A DNA stretch of 38,972 nt from Podaxis mareebaensis (taxonomy: Eukaryota > Basidiomycota > Agaricomycetes > Agaricales > Agaricaceae): positions 1-38,972 of the forward strand of contig JAEUWP010000539.1 in assembly GCA_018524725.1 (NCBI GenBank), given 5' to 3'. The translations under genes and the position numbers were made by a program. This document shows positions 1 through 11,697 of the stretch, piece by piece. Position 1 is the first letter of the stretch, and each line of letters starts with the position of its first letter. The notes beneath the pieces are model-generated. The model made no database searches. It was given only the letters and a program-made list of their open reading frames with translations, and had not been told where the DNA came from.

Positions 1-522
1 TTATAAGCCATACCCTCTCATAACCCATAGGTCGGCCATGTCACCAAGTGCTATGGGTTATGAGGGAGACGACTGTAGTTGACTCGGCTTCGTTTCAACT
101 TGAAGCTTGCATGACGACCCTAAAACTACTTCCATCATTGCAGCGATCCCAAGGGTGCTTGTGTTACGAAAGATTAGAGAGAGGAACACGGCCACATGGA
201 GATGACCAGATTGGCGCACAAGATAGGAGCGCCCATCGATTATTGAGTCCGCAATTTGTGCCTGCCACCCAATACTCGTGGCTTTTCTTGGATGGGATTT
301 TGACCGTTGAGAAGACGTGGTCCTGATCGCCTCTACGTCCTATCATTCTTCTGCGGGGATTCTGGCGTTTCAGCCTTGCGCTCAAGAATTCCTTGCTATA
401 TTTGCGTGACGCACTGGCAGATCTGATAACGTCCTCGACCATATCAAAGAGCCCATTTATATGGCATGCCTCAAGGTGAGCCTCTTGTGTCTATCTCCTC
501 TACATCCGCGCCACTCAGCACG
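1..522. other. Intergenic lead-in with a short hairpin
   Basis: No convincing gene is seen before the calpain start. The only structure noticed is a perfect 14-nt inverted repeat, positions 17-30 paired with 51-64, separated by 20 nt. Open frames on both strands here show no domain-like composition. Confidence 0.5.
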
Positions 523-3276
523 ATGGGCAAGAAGAACCGCCGTAATAATGCTCGTAAGGTCAAGCAAGACCTCAAGGCTGCTGGCTCTCTTCCGCCCCAG
601 TCCAAGCCCAAAGTCGGTTTGCTTGTAACGGACGAACTCGAAAAGGCGCTCAGTCGATGCCGTGCAACGGTTGAGCGTATCGCCAGGGATTATAGAGCAA
701 AGAACAGGAAGTTTAGGTGGGTACTTGCCCCCCCCCTCCCATGTGCCGCGCTGTAAAACGTTCTCAACGACGTGTCATCTATCCTAAAGAGACATCGAAT
801 TTGATCTCGACAACGACATCAACTTGTGTTTGTACGGACTGGTGCCCGAAGATGAACATACACCGACTAGCGCAGCTCGTGTTACCGACATCTATCCGAA
901 ACCGCAATTCTTTATCGATGGTGCTGGTTCGAATGATATCGTGCAAGGAAGACTAGGAGATTGCTGGTTTTTATCCGCCTTGTCGACGGCTTCTGCTGCA
1001 AACAATCTGATTGATAAGTTCTGCGTTGCCGTACGTGTGATGTTTACATCTCGAGAAGAATGTGCAATATCAAATTCACACAGCGCGACGAGAAAGCTGG
1101 CGTGTACGGTTTTGTGTTCTTCAAGAACGGGTCTTGGGTAGATGTTATCATCGATGAGTAAGTCTGCCGCTCCGGGGTCTGGCCCAAGATAATGAACTCA
1201 CTACGTCTGATAGTCTCCTTTACGTTAATGTTCCAAAGTTCGAGGAACTGAGCACGGCAGAGCAACTCCTTTTCCACTCCGACAAAGAGAAATACAACCG
1301 AACTGCCCGTAAGGGTGGCAAGAACCTCTATTTTGCACGTTCCGGGACGGAAAATGAAACATGGGTTCCTCTTATTGAGAAGGCTTATGCCAAACTACAT
1401 GGAGATTATTCTTCGCTTTGCGGGGGAAGGGCAGCGGAAGCGCTAGAGGACCTGACCGGGTGCGTAACCAGACCGCATCCATATCCTGAAGTCTTACTTA
1501 TACCCTCCTTCAGCGGAGTCTCGAGCATGATCCGAATTAAAGACATCCTTGATACAGATAAATTCTGGGAAGAAGAGCTCCTTAAAGTGAATTCCGACCG
1601 TCTCTTCAGCGCTGCTTTTGACAAGCTCGATACCACGCGTAGCGGGAGGTCCTACATTGAAGTTGAAGGTCTTATCGGTGGACACGCTTACTCTGTCCTC
1701 AAAGCCGTAGAAGTCGCTGGGAAACGCTTTGTTGTATTGCGGAATCCATGGGGAGAATCCGAGTGGCAGGGACCTTGGTCTGATGGATCGAAAGAGTGGA
1801 CAACAGAGTGGCTTGCAAGGCTTCCAGAGATTGGGCATGTATTCGGTGACGATGGGCAATTTGTTATGGAATGTGAGTGATACAATGATTTTTGAAGTTC
1901 GCCTACTTACATGGAAAATCATAGACTCTGACTTTTTGGGGCAGTTTGAAGATATCGATAAGACAATCCTCTTTGATGACTCGTGGAAGATGTCGATGGA
2001 ATGGCTTCGCGTGCCCGTTAGACCGCCTCCAGCCGCTTGGTCCTTCGGTGACGTTTCTTGTGAGTATGGGTATTCTCTAGTATCGGTCTATTAGCATCAG
2101 CAGTATTTACAAATGCTCCAGTCAACTTTACAATCACAGAAGCTACGAAAGCTGTGATTGTTCTGTCGAAACTTGATGAGCGATACTTCCAGGGGCTCGA
2201 AGGGTGCTACAACTGGAACCTGCAGTTCCTCGTTTACAAGGTAGACGGCGAGGACATCACACTCGTTGCAGAATCCGAGCAGCCAGTATATGGGAGCAGG
2301 AGTGTGAACACGGAAACGAATCTGGAACCCGGAAATTACGCAGTTCACGTTTGTCTCGTCATAACCTTTTCGGACTTACAGTAGATCTTATTCTGTCCGC
2401 GCTAGGTCCGTATGGAGGGTATGTACAAGGGGCCAGCGGTACGAACGACTTTGTCTTCGCTTGCATCAAACTGACTGCCTGACGCTTGTAGCCCGACATG
2501 GGTAATTGCAACAAACGCAAGTTGGCGCGTGTTTTGACGGAACGATCTCGGGCTCGCCTGGTTGCTTCTAGTACGTTCTACTTCCCACTCGTACATTTCT
2601 ATGCTCACCGGCTCTCCCTTGATAGATTATGACCCCATGTAAGTAACTCCATTCACGGAGGGACTCAAGGTGCTGAGGCTGTTGCACAAGGACTGAGAAA
2701 GCCAACTTCCCCACTCCCATCGACGCTCTCCTTGGACGAGAAAAACTCATCGCTGAGGCACGTGCCAAAGCTGCAGCGGCGGCCGTACCGTCATCACCAA
2801 TTGTTGGGGACGTACCAGAGGATGCAGGCGTTGCGGCCGCGGCCGAGGCCGAAGAGGTTAAATCGGGTGGGAACGACGACGAAAACTGGGTTGATGAGGA
2901 TGAAGATTCGAGTGATAAGAAGGCTGGGGAAACAAAGGACAAGAAAGTAAAGGAACGAAATCAGCGGAAGCAAAAACCTGGGGAGTCTGGTGATGAATCC
3001 AAAGGAGAGGAGAGTGAGGATGAAGGAAGCTCAAATGAATGTGAAGCCGAGGATGATAGCAATTATGTTCCGAGTGTCAGCGGGCAGGGAGGCGAAGCAG
3101 ATAGTGGCCCTGTTGGGCCGATGGGCGGTAGTGATGGAGAGTCGGAAAAGTTGGAGGCTTTCATTGGGCTGCGCGTTTATACTCAAGGAGGAGATCAAGT
3201 TTCCATTATCGGAACAACCAAGGAGGAAGCGGAGAGGCTTTATGCGTCTGCTATGCTTGATGTTGTCTCTGCGTAG
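523..3276 (+). CDS. Calpain-type cysteine protease (multi-exon)
   Basis: Predicted Ca-regulated intracellular papain-fold protease of the calpain (C2) family. Readable exons are 523-716, 790-1030, 1084-1157, 1214-1459, 1514-1872 and 1925-2059, joined by introns of 52-73 bp with GT-AG ends and compatible phases. The rest of domain III starts near 2101, and further small introns lie at about 2349-2700. The catalytic triad is complete: Cys in GRLGDCWFLSAL (near 962), His in GGHAYSVL (near 1681) and Asn in RNPWGESEW (near 1741). A C2-like domain III follows, with DFLGQFEDIDKTILFDD (from 1930) and AVIVLSKLDERYF (from 2151). The C-terminus (about 2700-3276) is a highly acidic, Lys/Glu/Ser-rich tail; no EF-hand was recognised. 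The start was chosen because MGKKNRRNNARKVKQ is the first basic segment in frame; an upstream ATG-less extension is possible. Exon borders after 2340 are uncertain. Confidence 0.85.
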
Positions 3277-4027
3277 TTGAAGAGTACATGACGTGTTTCG
3301 CGCTGTATCATCTTCTCTAAGTACCTCTAGGTCTTCCCCTGTTCAGACATGCAATTTGTATACGTAATTGGGCGGCGATCCACATACATTAGCTTTAGTT
3401 GCTACGCCGGACGAATCAGTCGATTGCGGTAAGTGAGTCTCATGAGCGCCATGGAGCGATCTTCTGCACCGCAGTGTTAGAGTGCTTTGTATCGCCTTAG
3501 AAGATGCAGGCCGAGACTGAATGAGGTTCCGTATAAGGTAACGCGATTACCATAAGTGATGAACAAACTAGGAAAAGCTCATCTTTTGATATGGAGTTAC
3601 AATCACACCGAAAGGTCAAGCCAGATGCTATAATTAGTGCAATGAGTTTAGGGTTGGGGTGTTTCGACATCGCAGAGCATAGAATCACCCCCGCGGGTTG
3701 CGACAGGATATCTCATCTGCACTGGAGGGCGAGGAAAGGTGGTCATCAATGGAGAGTCGCAAAAGGTTGCACCCCAGGGTGTTACTGTGCGCGGAGAAGC
3801 AATGGATTTGGGATCATTATAAGTCAATGGTGAAGCTAAAATTCACTTCCTCGCCTGTTAGAGTAGAGAAAGATGGCATTGCGTCGATTGACCGATCGAG
3901 TCCATACTCAGTCCCTCCCATCTGGAGTTCAAGCGATGACCGACCATCCTCGCTCAGAGGTACCCGCGGGGCTTTAAGGCGGCCAAGTCTTTGAGAGGTA
4001 TCTCATTCAGTTCACCCGAAAATTATT
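3277..4027. other. Intergenic, no recognised gene
   Basis: This 751-bp stretch lies between the calpain stop and the methyltransferase start. The open frames (for example near 3591-3994) are short, overlap on both strands and show no recognisable motif. The 3' UTR of the calpain gene and the promoter of the next gene presumably lie here. Confidence 0.4.
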
Positions 4028-4553
4028 ATGGCCTTGGTTCCCCAGCGGCAAGCTCCTGCTCAGACTATCGTCTCACCTCACGTTCTGCAGGAGGATCCAA
4101 CGAACAACGCGTACTTTCTTCCATCGAACGAGGAAGAGAGAGTGAGGTGAGCAGTGTCAGTTTCGTTATGGTTTTGATTGTTCTTGAACTCAACCAATGA
4201 GTCTTCGTCAGGTTGACGCTTCAACACAACCTTGTCCTCAAGTGCACTGAGGACAGGCAAGTCCATGCCCCAGTTCATCTCGACAAGGGGAGTTCCGTCC
4301 TTGAAAGTGGCACTGGATCAGGTAAAGTTTTTTCTTTGTACTCCAAGTTATTGGGGGCCCGATAACAACTTGGAATCAAGGTGTCCGGTTCCTCGATTCG
4401 GCAAAAGCGGTACTCCGGACCACTGAACTTATCGGAGTGGACATCAAGTCGAAACTTTCCCCGAAGCCAGGGAAGGAGAACACGTTGTGGCTTATGCGGG
4501 GAGTTAGGAAACCGATGATAGATGCTCAGGGATTTGGGTTGGTTGATGGATAG
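4028..4553 (+). pseudogene. Truncated SAM-dependent methyltransferase
   Basis: Three exons can be read (4028-4146, 4212-4321, 4381-4553), giving 133 aa. The N-terminal part resembles the basidiomycete class I methyltransferase family: YFLPSNEEERVRLTLQHN, then the SAM-binding motif I VLESGTGSG (from about 4297), then an aspartate-ending second strand read as LIGVDIKSKLSPKP (near 4424). Family members are usually about 270-330 aa. Here similarity stops soon after the acidic SAM-ribose loop and the frame ends at TAG 4551 after a short Gly/Arg-rich stretch, so the catalytic half is missing. Both introns are intact, which suggests recent truncation or relocation of a 5' fragment rather than long decay. 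It could be transcribed, but an active enzyme is unlikely. Confidence 0.65.
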
Positions 4554-4812
4554 AACGGCTTTGACGGATTGATTGCAGATGTAGAAAGGGAGCTTAATTC
4601 TCGTCAAGGAATGAAGATCGTTACATCATGATTTGCGGGCAGAAGCCCTTTCATTAGGGAGCATTACTTACATATTCAATGACTTAGTTCCTGGAAACGT
4701 GACGTGAGGACGGTTACAAGCAAAATGCCCCCCCCCTGCCTCCCCACGACGACGCTTCCGCATCCAAGCACCTATCAACGGACGTGCTGTACTCAACATA
4801 CTCAAGCCTACT

Positions 4813-5181
4813 ATGACTTCGAAAACACCATGTCAGTGTAGCCTCCAGCCCAAGGCCGACGAAATTGTCATAACCTTTCCCTCTCTACAGTCTGTGGAGA
4901 CCGTGGTCGCCTACGTTGGCAATGAAAGGCGTCGCATTCAAGACCTCGCTGTCGAGCTCGACAAGAAAGACGCTGCTTTGCGGCGGAGATTGCATGCCCT
5001 TCAATAAAACGGTTTTATGCCAGAGTTCACACTCGCGATGAATTGTGTTGACTTTGCGGACGAGCCAGACGTCTATAGCTCTTTGAAGCAAATGGTACGG
5101 GAGGAGGGGCTTAAGCTCAGATTCGTTTCTAATGGTGAGGAGATAGAGGCTTTGTTGGATGAGTCGGACGAAGGATATTAG
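4813..5181 (+). pseudogene. Small unrecognised gene with one in-frame stop
   Basis: One reading frame runs from ATG 4813 to TAG 5179-5181 and is interrupted once by TAA at 5005. The first half (64 aa) is helical and charged (RRRIQDLAVELDKKDAALRR), consistent with a short coiled coil. The second half (54 aa if started at ATG 5017) is acidic and ends in EALLDESDEGY. I do not recognise a family. Alternatives are two separate tiny ORFs, a gene with one nonsense mutation, or readthrough. No phase-compatible intron removing the TAA was obvious. Confidence 0.35.
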
Positions 5182-5624
5182 TGTTATTCGTGGACATTTT
5201 AATGGTATTTCCGTCAAGGATGTGTCATTCTCTTCATTCGTGGTTGTGCTTGGTCTTTGAGGACCTTCTCGTTGTTTTCAAGTTGGTTGTTTCTCTGGTC
5301 TTGGATATCGATTAGATTGTCTGCAAGGAGGAGAGTGTACAACGTACCGAGCAGCACCCGCCCGTGTATACTTGGATCTTACGCGGGACGGCGCGTATCT
5401 CGTTTCTCAATCCCGAAGCGAGCGTCAATTCCGGGGTCACATGACACTAGTACAGCGTGACACCCGTCGCCCGAATTTTCGCGCCTCCACTTCGACTTTC
5501 GCCTGCATCTAGTCCGACTCCGGACTTTTGAATTTCAACAACCTCGTACGTATGCCAAAACATCTTATCGAACACATATTCGAATTCTGAGTGAACGTAG
5601 GGGCGGAAGTGTTGTGGAGAAATT
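5182..5624. other. Intergenic, no recognised gene
   Basis: This 443-bp spacer lies upstream of the mitochondrial ribosomal protein gene. Only short frames occur, with no recognisable motif. It presumably holds the promoter of the downstream gene. Confidence 0.4.
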
Positions 5625-7367
5625 ATGTCGTTGTTGGCATGTACGGCTAAACGCGCGCTTGGGCGTACGGGTGCTGGTGCTCTTGCCGTTAACGTCGCAC
5701 CAGGTATGGTGACTGGGAGTGGGTTGTATGAAACGAGGAGGTATGCGAGTCGCAAGCGGTGGTTGGGTAAGAAGAACCGTGAGTCTTTCTTCCCTCTCGC
5801 CCTCCTTCTCATTTAGGGTGCTGAATTGGATTTGTAGAGAAACAAGCTGGTGCGCAGCGTGATGCGATGGGAAAGCCTATTCCGGTGAAGAAGGAAAAGA
5901 CGCCACCGCTGTTTACGCCGATATCTGTTGACCAGCTTAAAGTGAATCCCTTGTTTGAGGTGGAGAGTCGGCCGAGTGTCAAACTGCCTACGTTTGTGCC
6001 TGTGAGTGTTGTGTGTGTGTGCTTTGTGTGTTTTTGAGGTGTTTATTGTGTGTGGTGTGTTGGGGTAGAAAAATGTGAAGAGGGAGAATGTTGGACAGGC
6101 TATGGAGTTTGTGGTTTCGGCTCATGATCCTAGTAAGCATTTTGGATTGCCGAAGAAGGTTTGGAAGGAGGTGCGTTTTGATGCTCTTAGACTTGTTTCC
6201 AGATGCTCACTCTGTTTTTGTTTTCGTGTCTAGTTTAAACTACTCACAAAACCGTACTCGGTTATTCGAGATGTGACGGTTGATACTGTCGAAATGCTAG
6301 ACAGGGCGGCGGAACAGCCGAGTAAGGAGACTAGGGTTGTGTTGAGTGGGAAGAGTGGATGTGGGAAGAGTTATTTGTTGTTGCAGGCCGTTGAACATTG
6401 TATGGCGAATCGGTGGGTCGTTATGTACATCCCCCGTGGTACGTCCTTCCCTGCACCCATTCTCGAACGGAAAGGAAAACTGATGCGCATTTAGCCGTAA
6501 ACCTCGTTAACTCGACTACACCGTATACCTACGATATTCGTACACAAACGTTCCTCCAGCCCGAGGCGTCGTATCAGATTTTGCATCGCGCAAAAGAAGT
6601 TAATGGAAAGGTATTTAAAGAGCTCCAGATGCAGAGTGCGTTGGTGGCGGATGGTGGAAAGAGTGTGCCGGCGGGGACGACTTTGTACGACTTGATCAAT
6701 TTGCCGAGAGAAGAGGTTGCTCGTGCGCCGCTGGTGTTGGATACGCTTATGAAGGAGCTGGAGGCGCAGACTGCGTGAGTGATCTCTCATATTTTTTGGG
6801 GCGTTGATTTTTGATTGGCGTATAGACATCCGGTACTACTCGCAGTGGATGATTTCCAAGCTCTCTTCTGCCGCACGGCGTACAGAGACCCGCACTTCAA
6901 ACCCATCGCTTCATACCACATGCAAGCTCCGCGTCTGTTACTCGAGTATGCATCAGGCAGGAGGACGTTTACGAGAGGCGCGTTTGTGGGTGCGCTTAAT
7001 GCCTCGGACCCGGCGTATAATATCACGCTGGAGTTGAGCGATGCGTTGGAATTGGAGATGACGAGGCCTGTTGCACCATGGCCGTACGAGAAGCGGTCGA
7101 GGTTTTTGCTGGAGTATGCGAGTGGGATGAAGAAGGTTGAGGTGCCTGCGGGGTTGAGTGTGAAGGAGGCGGCGAGTGTGTTTGAGATTTGGATGAAGCA
7201 GAAGGTTTTGGCATCAAGTGAGTGTTTCGTGATTGTTTTGAATGAAGCAGAAGCTGATTAGGGCTGTAGAAGCGCATGATGAGCTGTTCATGGCCAAGTA
7301 CGTTGAATCTGCGGGCAATCCGCGCGATTTCGTGTGGAAGGGCCTATTGCGCACACTGCAGGCTTAA
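5625..7367 (+). CDS. RSM23: Mitochondrial small-subunit ribosomal protein S29 (DAP3 family)
   Basis: Structural GTP-binding protein of the mitochondrial ribosome small subunit. Seven exons (5625-5778, 5838-6001, 6069-6170, 6234-6438, 6495-6774, 6826-7217, 7270-7367) sum to 1395 nt, or 464 aa, with all phases consistent and all introns GT-AG, 51-67 bp. The N-terminus is Arg-rich and lacks acidic residues (MSLLACTAKRALGRTG), as expected for a mitochondrial presequence. The P-loop is read as GKSGCGKSYLL near 6349, and a Walker B-like LLAVDDFQ follows at about 6838. The length matches the family (about 400-480 aa). It is a single-copy housekeeping gene, transcribed convergently toward MMS2 with only 105 bp between the stop codons. 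Confidence 0.9.
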
Positions 7368-7472
7368 GAGATTTTGATTACTTATTGGTTCTAATACTAA
7401 TGATATTCCGATTTGAGAGAGCGAGATTACAGATGAGTGAATGGTAGCACAAGACTGATTGGGTAAATTTGA

Positions 7473-8047
7473 TTAGGAGAAAGTCGAGCCTTCAGGGGGT
7501 TGGGGAAGCTTGCGGTTATGGAACGAAGCCATTTCTCTGTTCAATAGATGAGTCGTACCGCGTACCGGCGACGAGTGGCGAGAAGACGCACCTCCGGATT
7601 TCGACGAGGACGTTCTCGATGCTATGGTTCCTTGTCCAATTGGCAAGGACGGGTAAACGGGAAGCATCGACTTTACCGTTTGTCTGATCGACAAAGGGCA
7701 GGTTGACGCGGGAGATGAATTGGACTTGGGGTGGTTTCTCTGGGTACTGGTCGCCGCAAGTAATCCTGAGACTATAGATGCGGTTCTCGTGGACGGTCTG
7801 CGGTGAACAATTAGAGAGGTATATTGTTGTTGTAGAGCGACGTACGTGTCCTGGACCGATGATGGTGCCGTTCCAGTTGCTCATCATGATATCGTCGCCA
7901 TCTTCCAGACCATACGAACACGACCCGTCTCCGATTCCCTTTTCACCCTTTTCCAGCTCTTCGAGCAGCTTGAAATTTCTTGGAACTGCAAGGCTATTGT
8001 CAGGATTATTGGCCTAATAACAAAGCGATTATCGTACCTTTGGCCAT
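7473..8047 (-). CDS. MMS2: Ubiquitin-conjugating enzyme E2 variant Mms2/UEV1
   Basis: Catalytically inactive E2 variant that partners Ubc13 to build Lys63-linked ubiquitin chains in post-replication DNA repair. Exons on the minus strand are 8047-8038, 7985-7846, 7797-7592 and 7536-7473 (420 nt, 139 aa), as in the yeast and human family (about 137-145 aa). Recognisable blocks are VPRNFKLLEELEKGEKG, the MMSNWNGTIIGPG core, ENRIYSLRITCGDQYP, and the C-terminal NRKLPQPPEG signature. The E2 active-site Cys is absent at the usual position, as expected for UEVs. The first exon is only 10 nt (Met-Ala-Lys plus one base). The 48-bp second intron is a multiple of three and stop-free, so its retention would add 16 residues. 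The gene diverges from HSE1. Confidence 0.92.
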
Positions 8048-8214
8048 GGTTATCTGGAAGCTGTGAAGAGTCTGAGCTCTTCCGATGAGCCCTGTGCCCG
8101 CACGTGACGCGAATGATGATCGTCATGAGATATGTGCACAGCCACGCAAGGGGTTAGTATAACCGTTTCTTGCCACCGCAGTCAGGCTCACCTCGACTCG
8201 ACTTTCTACCTGCG
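8048..8214. promoter_or_regulatory. Shared divergent promoter of MMS2 and HSE1
   Basis: Only 167 bp separate the two divergent start codons, so both promoters and 5' leaders must fit here. An E-box-type CACGTG lies at 8101-8106, followed directly by ACGCGA, which resembles cell-cycle/DNA-damage (MCB/E2F-like) elements. Function of these sites is inferred only from sequence resemblance. No clear TATA box is seen. Confidence 0.5.
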
Positions 8215-11200
8215 ATGTTTGGCGGAGGCGCAACAAACCCATACGACGATGTCGTCGGTACGTACATTACTTATCCTGCAAAAAATGTAGATCCTGATGT
8301 GAATGTGGCTGCAGCAAAGACCACAGATGAGAACCTCACCACAGAGAACTGGGAGTTAATCATGAATCTGTGTGATAAAGTCTCCGATGAAGGAGACGAG
8401 GGGTGCGCGTCTCTGTTTACCCCTTATGCGGCTGAGACTGATGCGTTGGTCATCGTAGGGCACATAATGCGATCACGTCCCTTCTGAAGCGCCTGGCACA
8501 CCGGAACCCGAATGTGCAGCTGTATGCACTCACTCTCGCAGAAGCTCTCTCAAAGAACTGCGGTGTGAGTGTGAATAGAGAAATTGCCTCGCGTGCGTTT
8601 ACTCAGGGGCTCGAGAAGCTCATTACCGATCGTGTAAGCTTCCTTGGCTTTCTTCTGTGTGGCAAGTATTGGGTACTGATGGCACAGTAGACGACCCATG
8701 ATAAAGTCCGGAAACGTGCCTTGGGGCTCATCGCACAATGGACCGCGGAGTTTGAGGAGGATCCAACGTTGGGTGTTATGGAAGACTGCTATAACAATCT
8801 CAAATCCAAAGGTGTGTACGTCACCCTTTGGTATCTCGTCATATCGCCATCTCACCACTTCGCCGCCACGTAGGATACAAGTTTGAAGCGCCACAAGAAC
8901 CTGTCCCTCCAACTGTAGATGACGAGATCAGGCGAAAGGAAGAGGAAGAACTTCAACGTGTGCTTGAAATGTCGATGCAGGATCGGGGTGGAAGGGATCA
9001 ATGGGCACAGTACAGCCTCTCATCATCCAGTGGTGCTGGGGGCTCTTCTACTTCCGGTGCCGGAAGCTCTTCATCCAGGCCTTCTGGATCCACTCCTAGT
9101 GCAGCTGCTTCGAGCGGTACGGCGTACACTGCACCCAAGTATCAAGGCGGTTACGCACCCGCGCGCACACCTTCACCCCAGCGTCAGCCTGCACAACCAC
9201 AATATTCTCCACAACCACAAACGCACCAATACGACTACTCCAACGCATATACTCACTCCAACGCTTCAAATGTGTCCGCCAGCAGTGCCTCGTCACCTTC
9301 CACTACAACGACAACTACAAGCACCGCAACTGCGACTGCAAGTGGGAGTACGACCGCGATTGTGACGCGGGTGAGAGCGCTGCATACGTTCGAGCCGACA
9401 GAACCGGGAGAGCTTGCGTTTGAGAAGGGTGATATCATCAAAGTCGTGGACCGGGGGTATAAAGATTGGTGGAGGGGTCAACTGAAAGGACGGACTGGTA
9501 TCTTTCCGGTTAATTACGTGGTATGTTTTTATTGCTGGTTTACCATTTGTTTTCGTCTTGACTCATCTGGCGTTTCATTAGGAACCAATGCCTGAACCAA
9601 CAGCAGCCGAACTTGCGCGCGAGGCAGAACAGGAAGCGGCAGTGTTTGCGCAAGCTGTGAATGTTGAAAAGTTGTTGAGTTTGTTGAGAGCTTTTGATCC
9701 TACCAAGGATAATCTAGCGGATAATGAGGAAATTCAGGTGCGTAGAATGTTGTTCGCGTTCTTGTGTGGTGGCTAAGAGTAACCCGTTTTTGTAGGAGCT
9801 GTATAGATCGAGTATGGCACTCAGGCCCAAGATTGTCAAGTTGATCGACAAGTATAGTCAGAAACGGGGTACGTCTTTTTTCTCTCCACCTCCATCCCTA
9901 ATCCACCAACCATTAACCCATCATACAGCCGATCTCGTATCAATGAACGAAACTTTCGTCCGTGCACGCACTATCTTCGACCGCATGATGGAGGAATCGC
10001 TCGCGCGTCATACGGGGGTGTACGACCAACCATCTTACCGTCCTTCGTATTCCTCCCCTGCTGGCCCAGCCATTCGTCCAGATTCTAGAACTGGAGGTGG
10101 GAGAGGGAGGCAGGAGTATGTCACGAGTCCTGTTGGTGGTGCTCCTGCGTATGGGGGATATGGCGCTGTTGGGCCCGTCGGTGTGGGCGTTCCACAGGCG
10201 TTTCCAGAACCGCAACCTGCGCCTCCTGTTGGTTACGGGAGTTCGACTCCCGCACCAGGGGTATATGGATATTCTAGTCCACAACCTCAGCCCCACCCCC
10301 AGATTCAACCGTTGCAGCCACAAGGGGCACCGTTACAACCTCAACCCCAACACTCGCAACCTCACGTTGGCATTCAACCCCAGCCCCAGCCCCAGCCTCA
10401 ACCACAACCACAGCCAGGTGCTCAACAACAGCAGCAGCAACCCGCTCAACAACCTGCTTATTCGCAAATGGCAAATGCGCCCTATAGCGTTCAAGGACCG
10501 ACACCCTATCCCGCTGCTGCTCAGCAGAGTCCTCAGACCCAACCTCAACCTCAAGCCCAGCCCCAACCACAGGCCCAAGCGCAACCACTCCCGCAGCCTC
10601 AGCAGTATGGGCAGAGTCCGTATCCGACGAGTCCGCAACCTGGGTATGAAGTACCGTCGGCGTATCAACCCCAACCCCAGCAGCAGCAGCCGGTTCAGCA
10701 ACCACAACAGACTCAGCAGGTTCCACAAGCTCAATCGCCTCAGGCGCAGCATGCATTGTTGCAGGGACAACCACAAACTCAAGTTCAACAGCCGCAAGTT
10801 CAACCGACCCAGCAGGTTAAGCCGCAACACCAGCAGAATCAACCTCAGCCTCAGCCTCAGTCCCAAACTCAGGCACAACCGGCTCAACAACCAATTCAAC
10901 AACAGCAACAACCTGCTCAAACCCAACCTGCCCAAGGTCAACCGCAGCCACACCAAGCGCAACAGGCACAACCCGCTCAACAACAGCAGCAGCAGCACCA
11001 TCCATCGACGCAATCAGGCCCACCGTACATCTTTGACCCGACCACGACGTATGCGGACCCGAATGTACAAGCGTGGGCACAATATTATGCGCAGGGTGGA
11101 AGGGATTTGGCGGGGAGTGTGTATTTCGTGAGTATCCCTGGGTTGACGGACGGGTCTTCGTCTGCTGGTGGAGCTGTTGGAGGGGCAGCGGGTGCGGGGG

Positions 11201-11697
11201 GTGCGGGGGGTGCGGGAGGCTCTGGAGCGGGAGGATCAGCTTCGGGAGGTGTGGATGCGATTGCGGGCTCGGGAGGAAGTGGACAGCAGGGATATGGTCA
11301 ACCACAGCAGCAGCAGCCGCAACAGGGTGGTGTGGGGTTTGATCAGGGTGTGTATGGCATCCAGTCTTCGGGGTCGTTCTTTGACTCGACGACCTCTTCT
11401 ACGGCTCAACAACAACGACCGAGCAATGCGTCATCGACTTCATTGGGATCCAGTTCTAATCTCAATCCTCATCCCGTTTCTGGATCTAGTATCAGTTTGC
11501 CTGCTGCTGGCCCTAGTGCGGCGTATGCACATTCACCCACCGCTGGGAGCTCGACACCTTCGTGGGTATTGCCCAAGAAGGATAGTTCTACTAGTCCTCA
11601 TGGACATCCGAGAGGAGGAGGTGGTAGTGAAGTGCAGGGGTTGAGTGGGCGGTTCGCGGGTGTTAGTTTGACGGATCCTGGGAGTGCTAGTGCGTAA
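8215..11697 (+). CDS. HSE1: ESCRT-0 subunit Hse1 (STAM homologue)
   Basis: Endosomal adaptor that binds ubiquitinated membrane cargo with Vps27 and starts multivesicular-body sorting. Eight exons (8215-8257, 8315-8402, 8459-8633, 8691-8811, 8874-9520, 9582-9737, 9796-9868, 9929-11697) total 3072 nt, or 1023 aa. Domain order: VHS domain (about aa 1-140, with [20 protein letters not shown]), a ubiquitin-interacting motif ([15 protein letters not shown], about aa 164-178), a Ser/Thr/Pro-rich linker, SH3 (about aa 304-358, with [19 protein letters not shown] and [18 protein letters not shown]), then a helical GAT/Vps27-binding segment in exons 6-8. The rest is a very long low-complexity tail: Pro-Gln repeats (about 10180-11020), a Gly/Ala stretch (about 11160-11280) and a Ser-rich end. 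Yeast Hse1 is about 450 aa, so the tail roughly doubles the protein. The start at 8215 fits the VHS N-terminus; an in-frame upstream codon at 8170 is not ATG. Confidence 0.92.

Noticed and set aside
10097..11131. 344-aa plus-strand frame and several minus-strand frames within the HSE1 tail
   Set aside because: They are shadows of the Pro-Gln codon repeat; their Asn/Arg/Leu-rich composition simply reflects the repeat in other frames.
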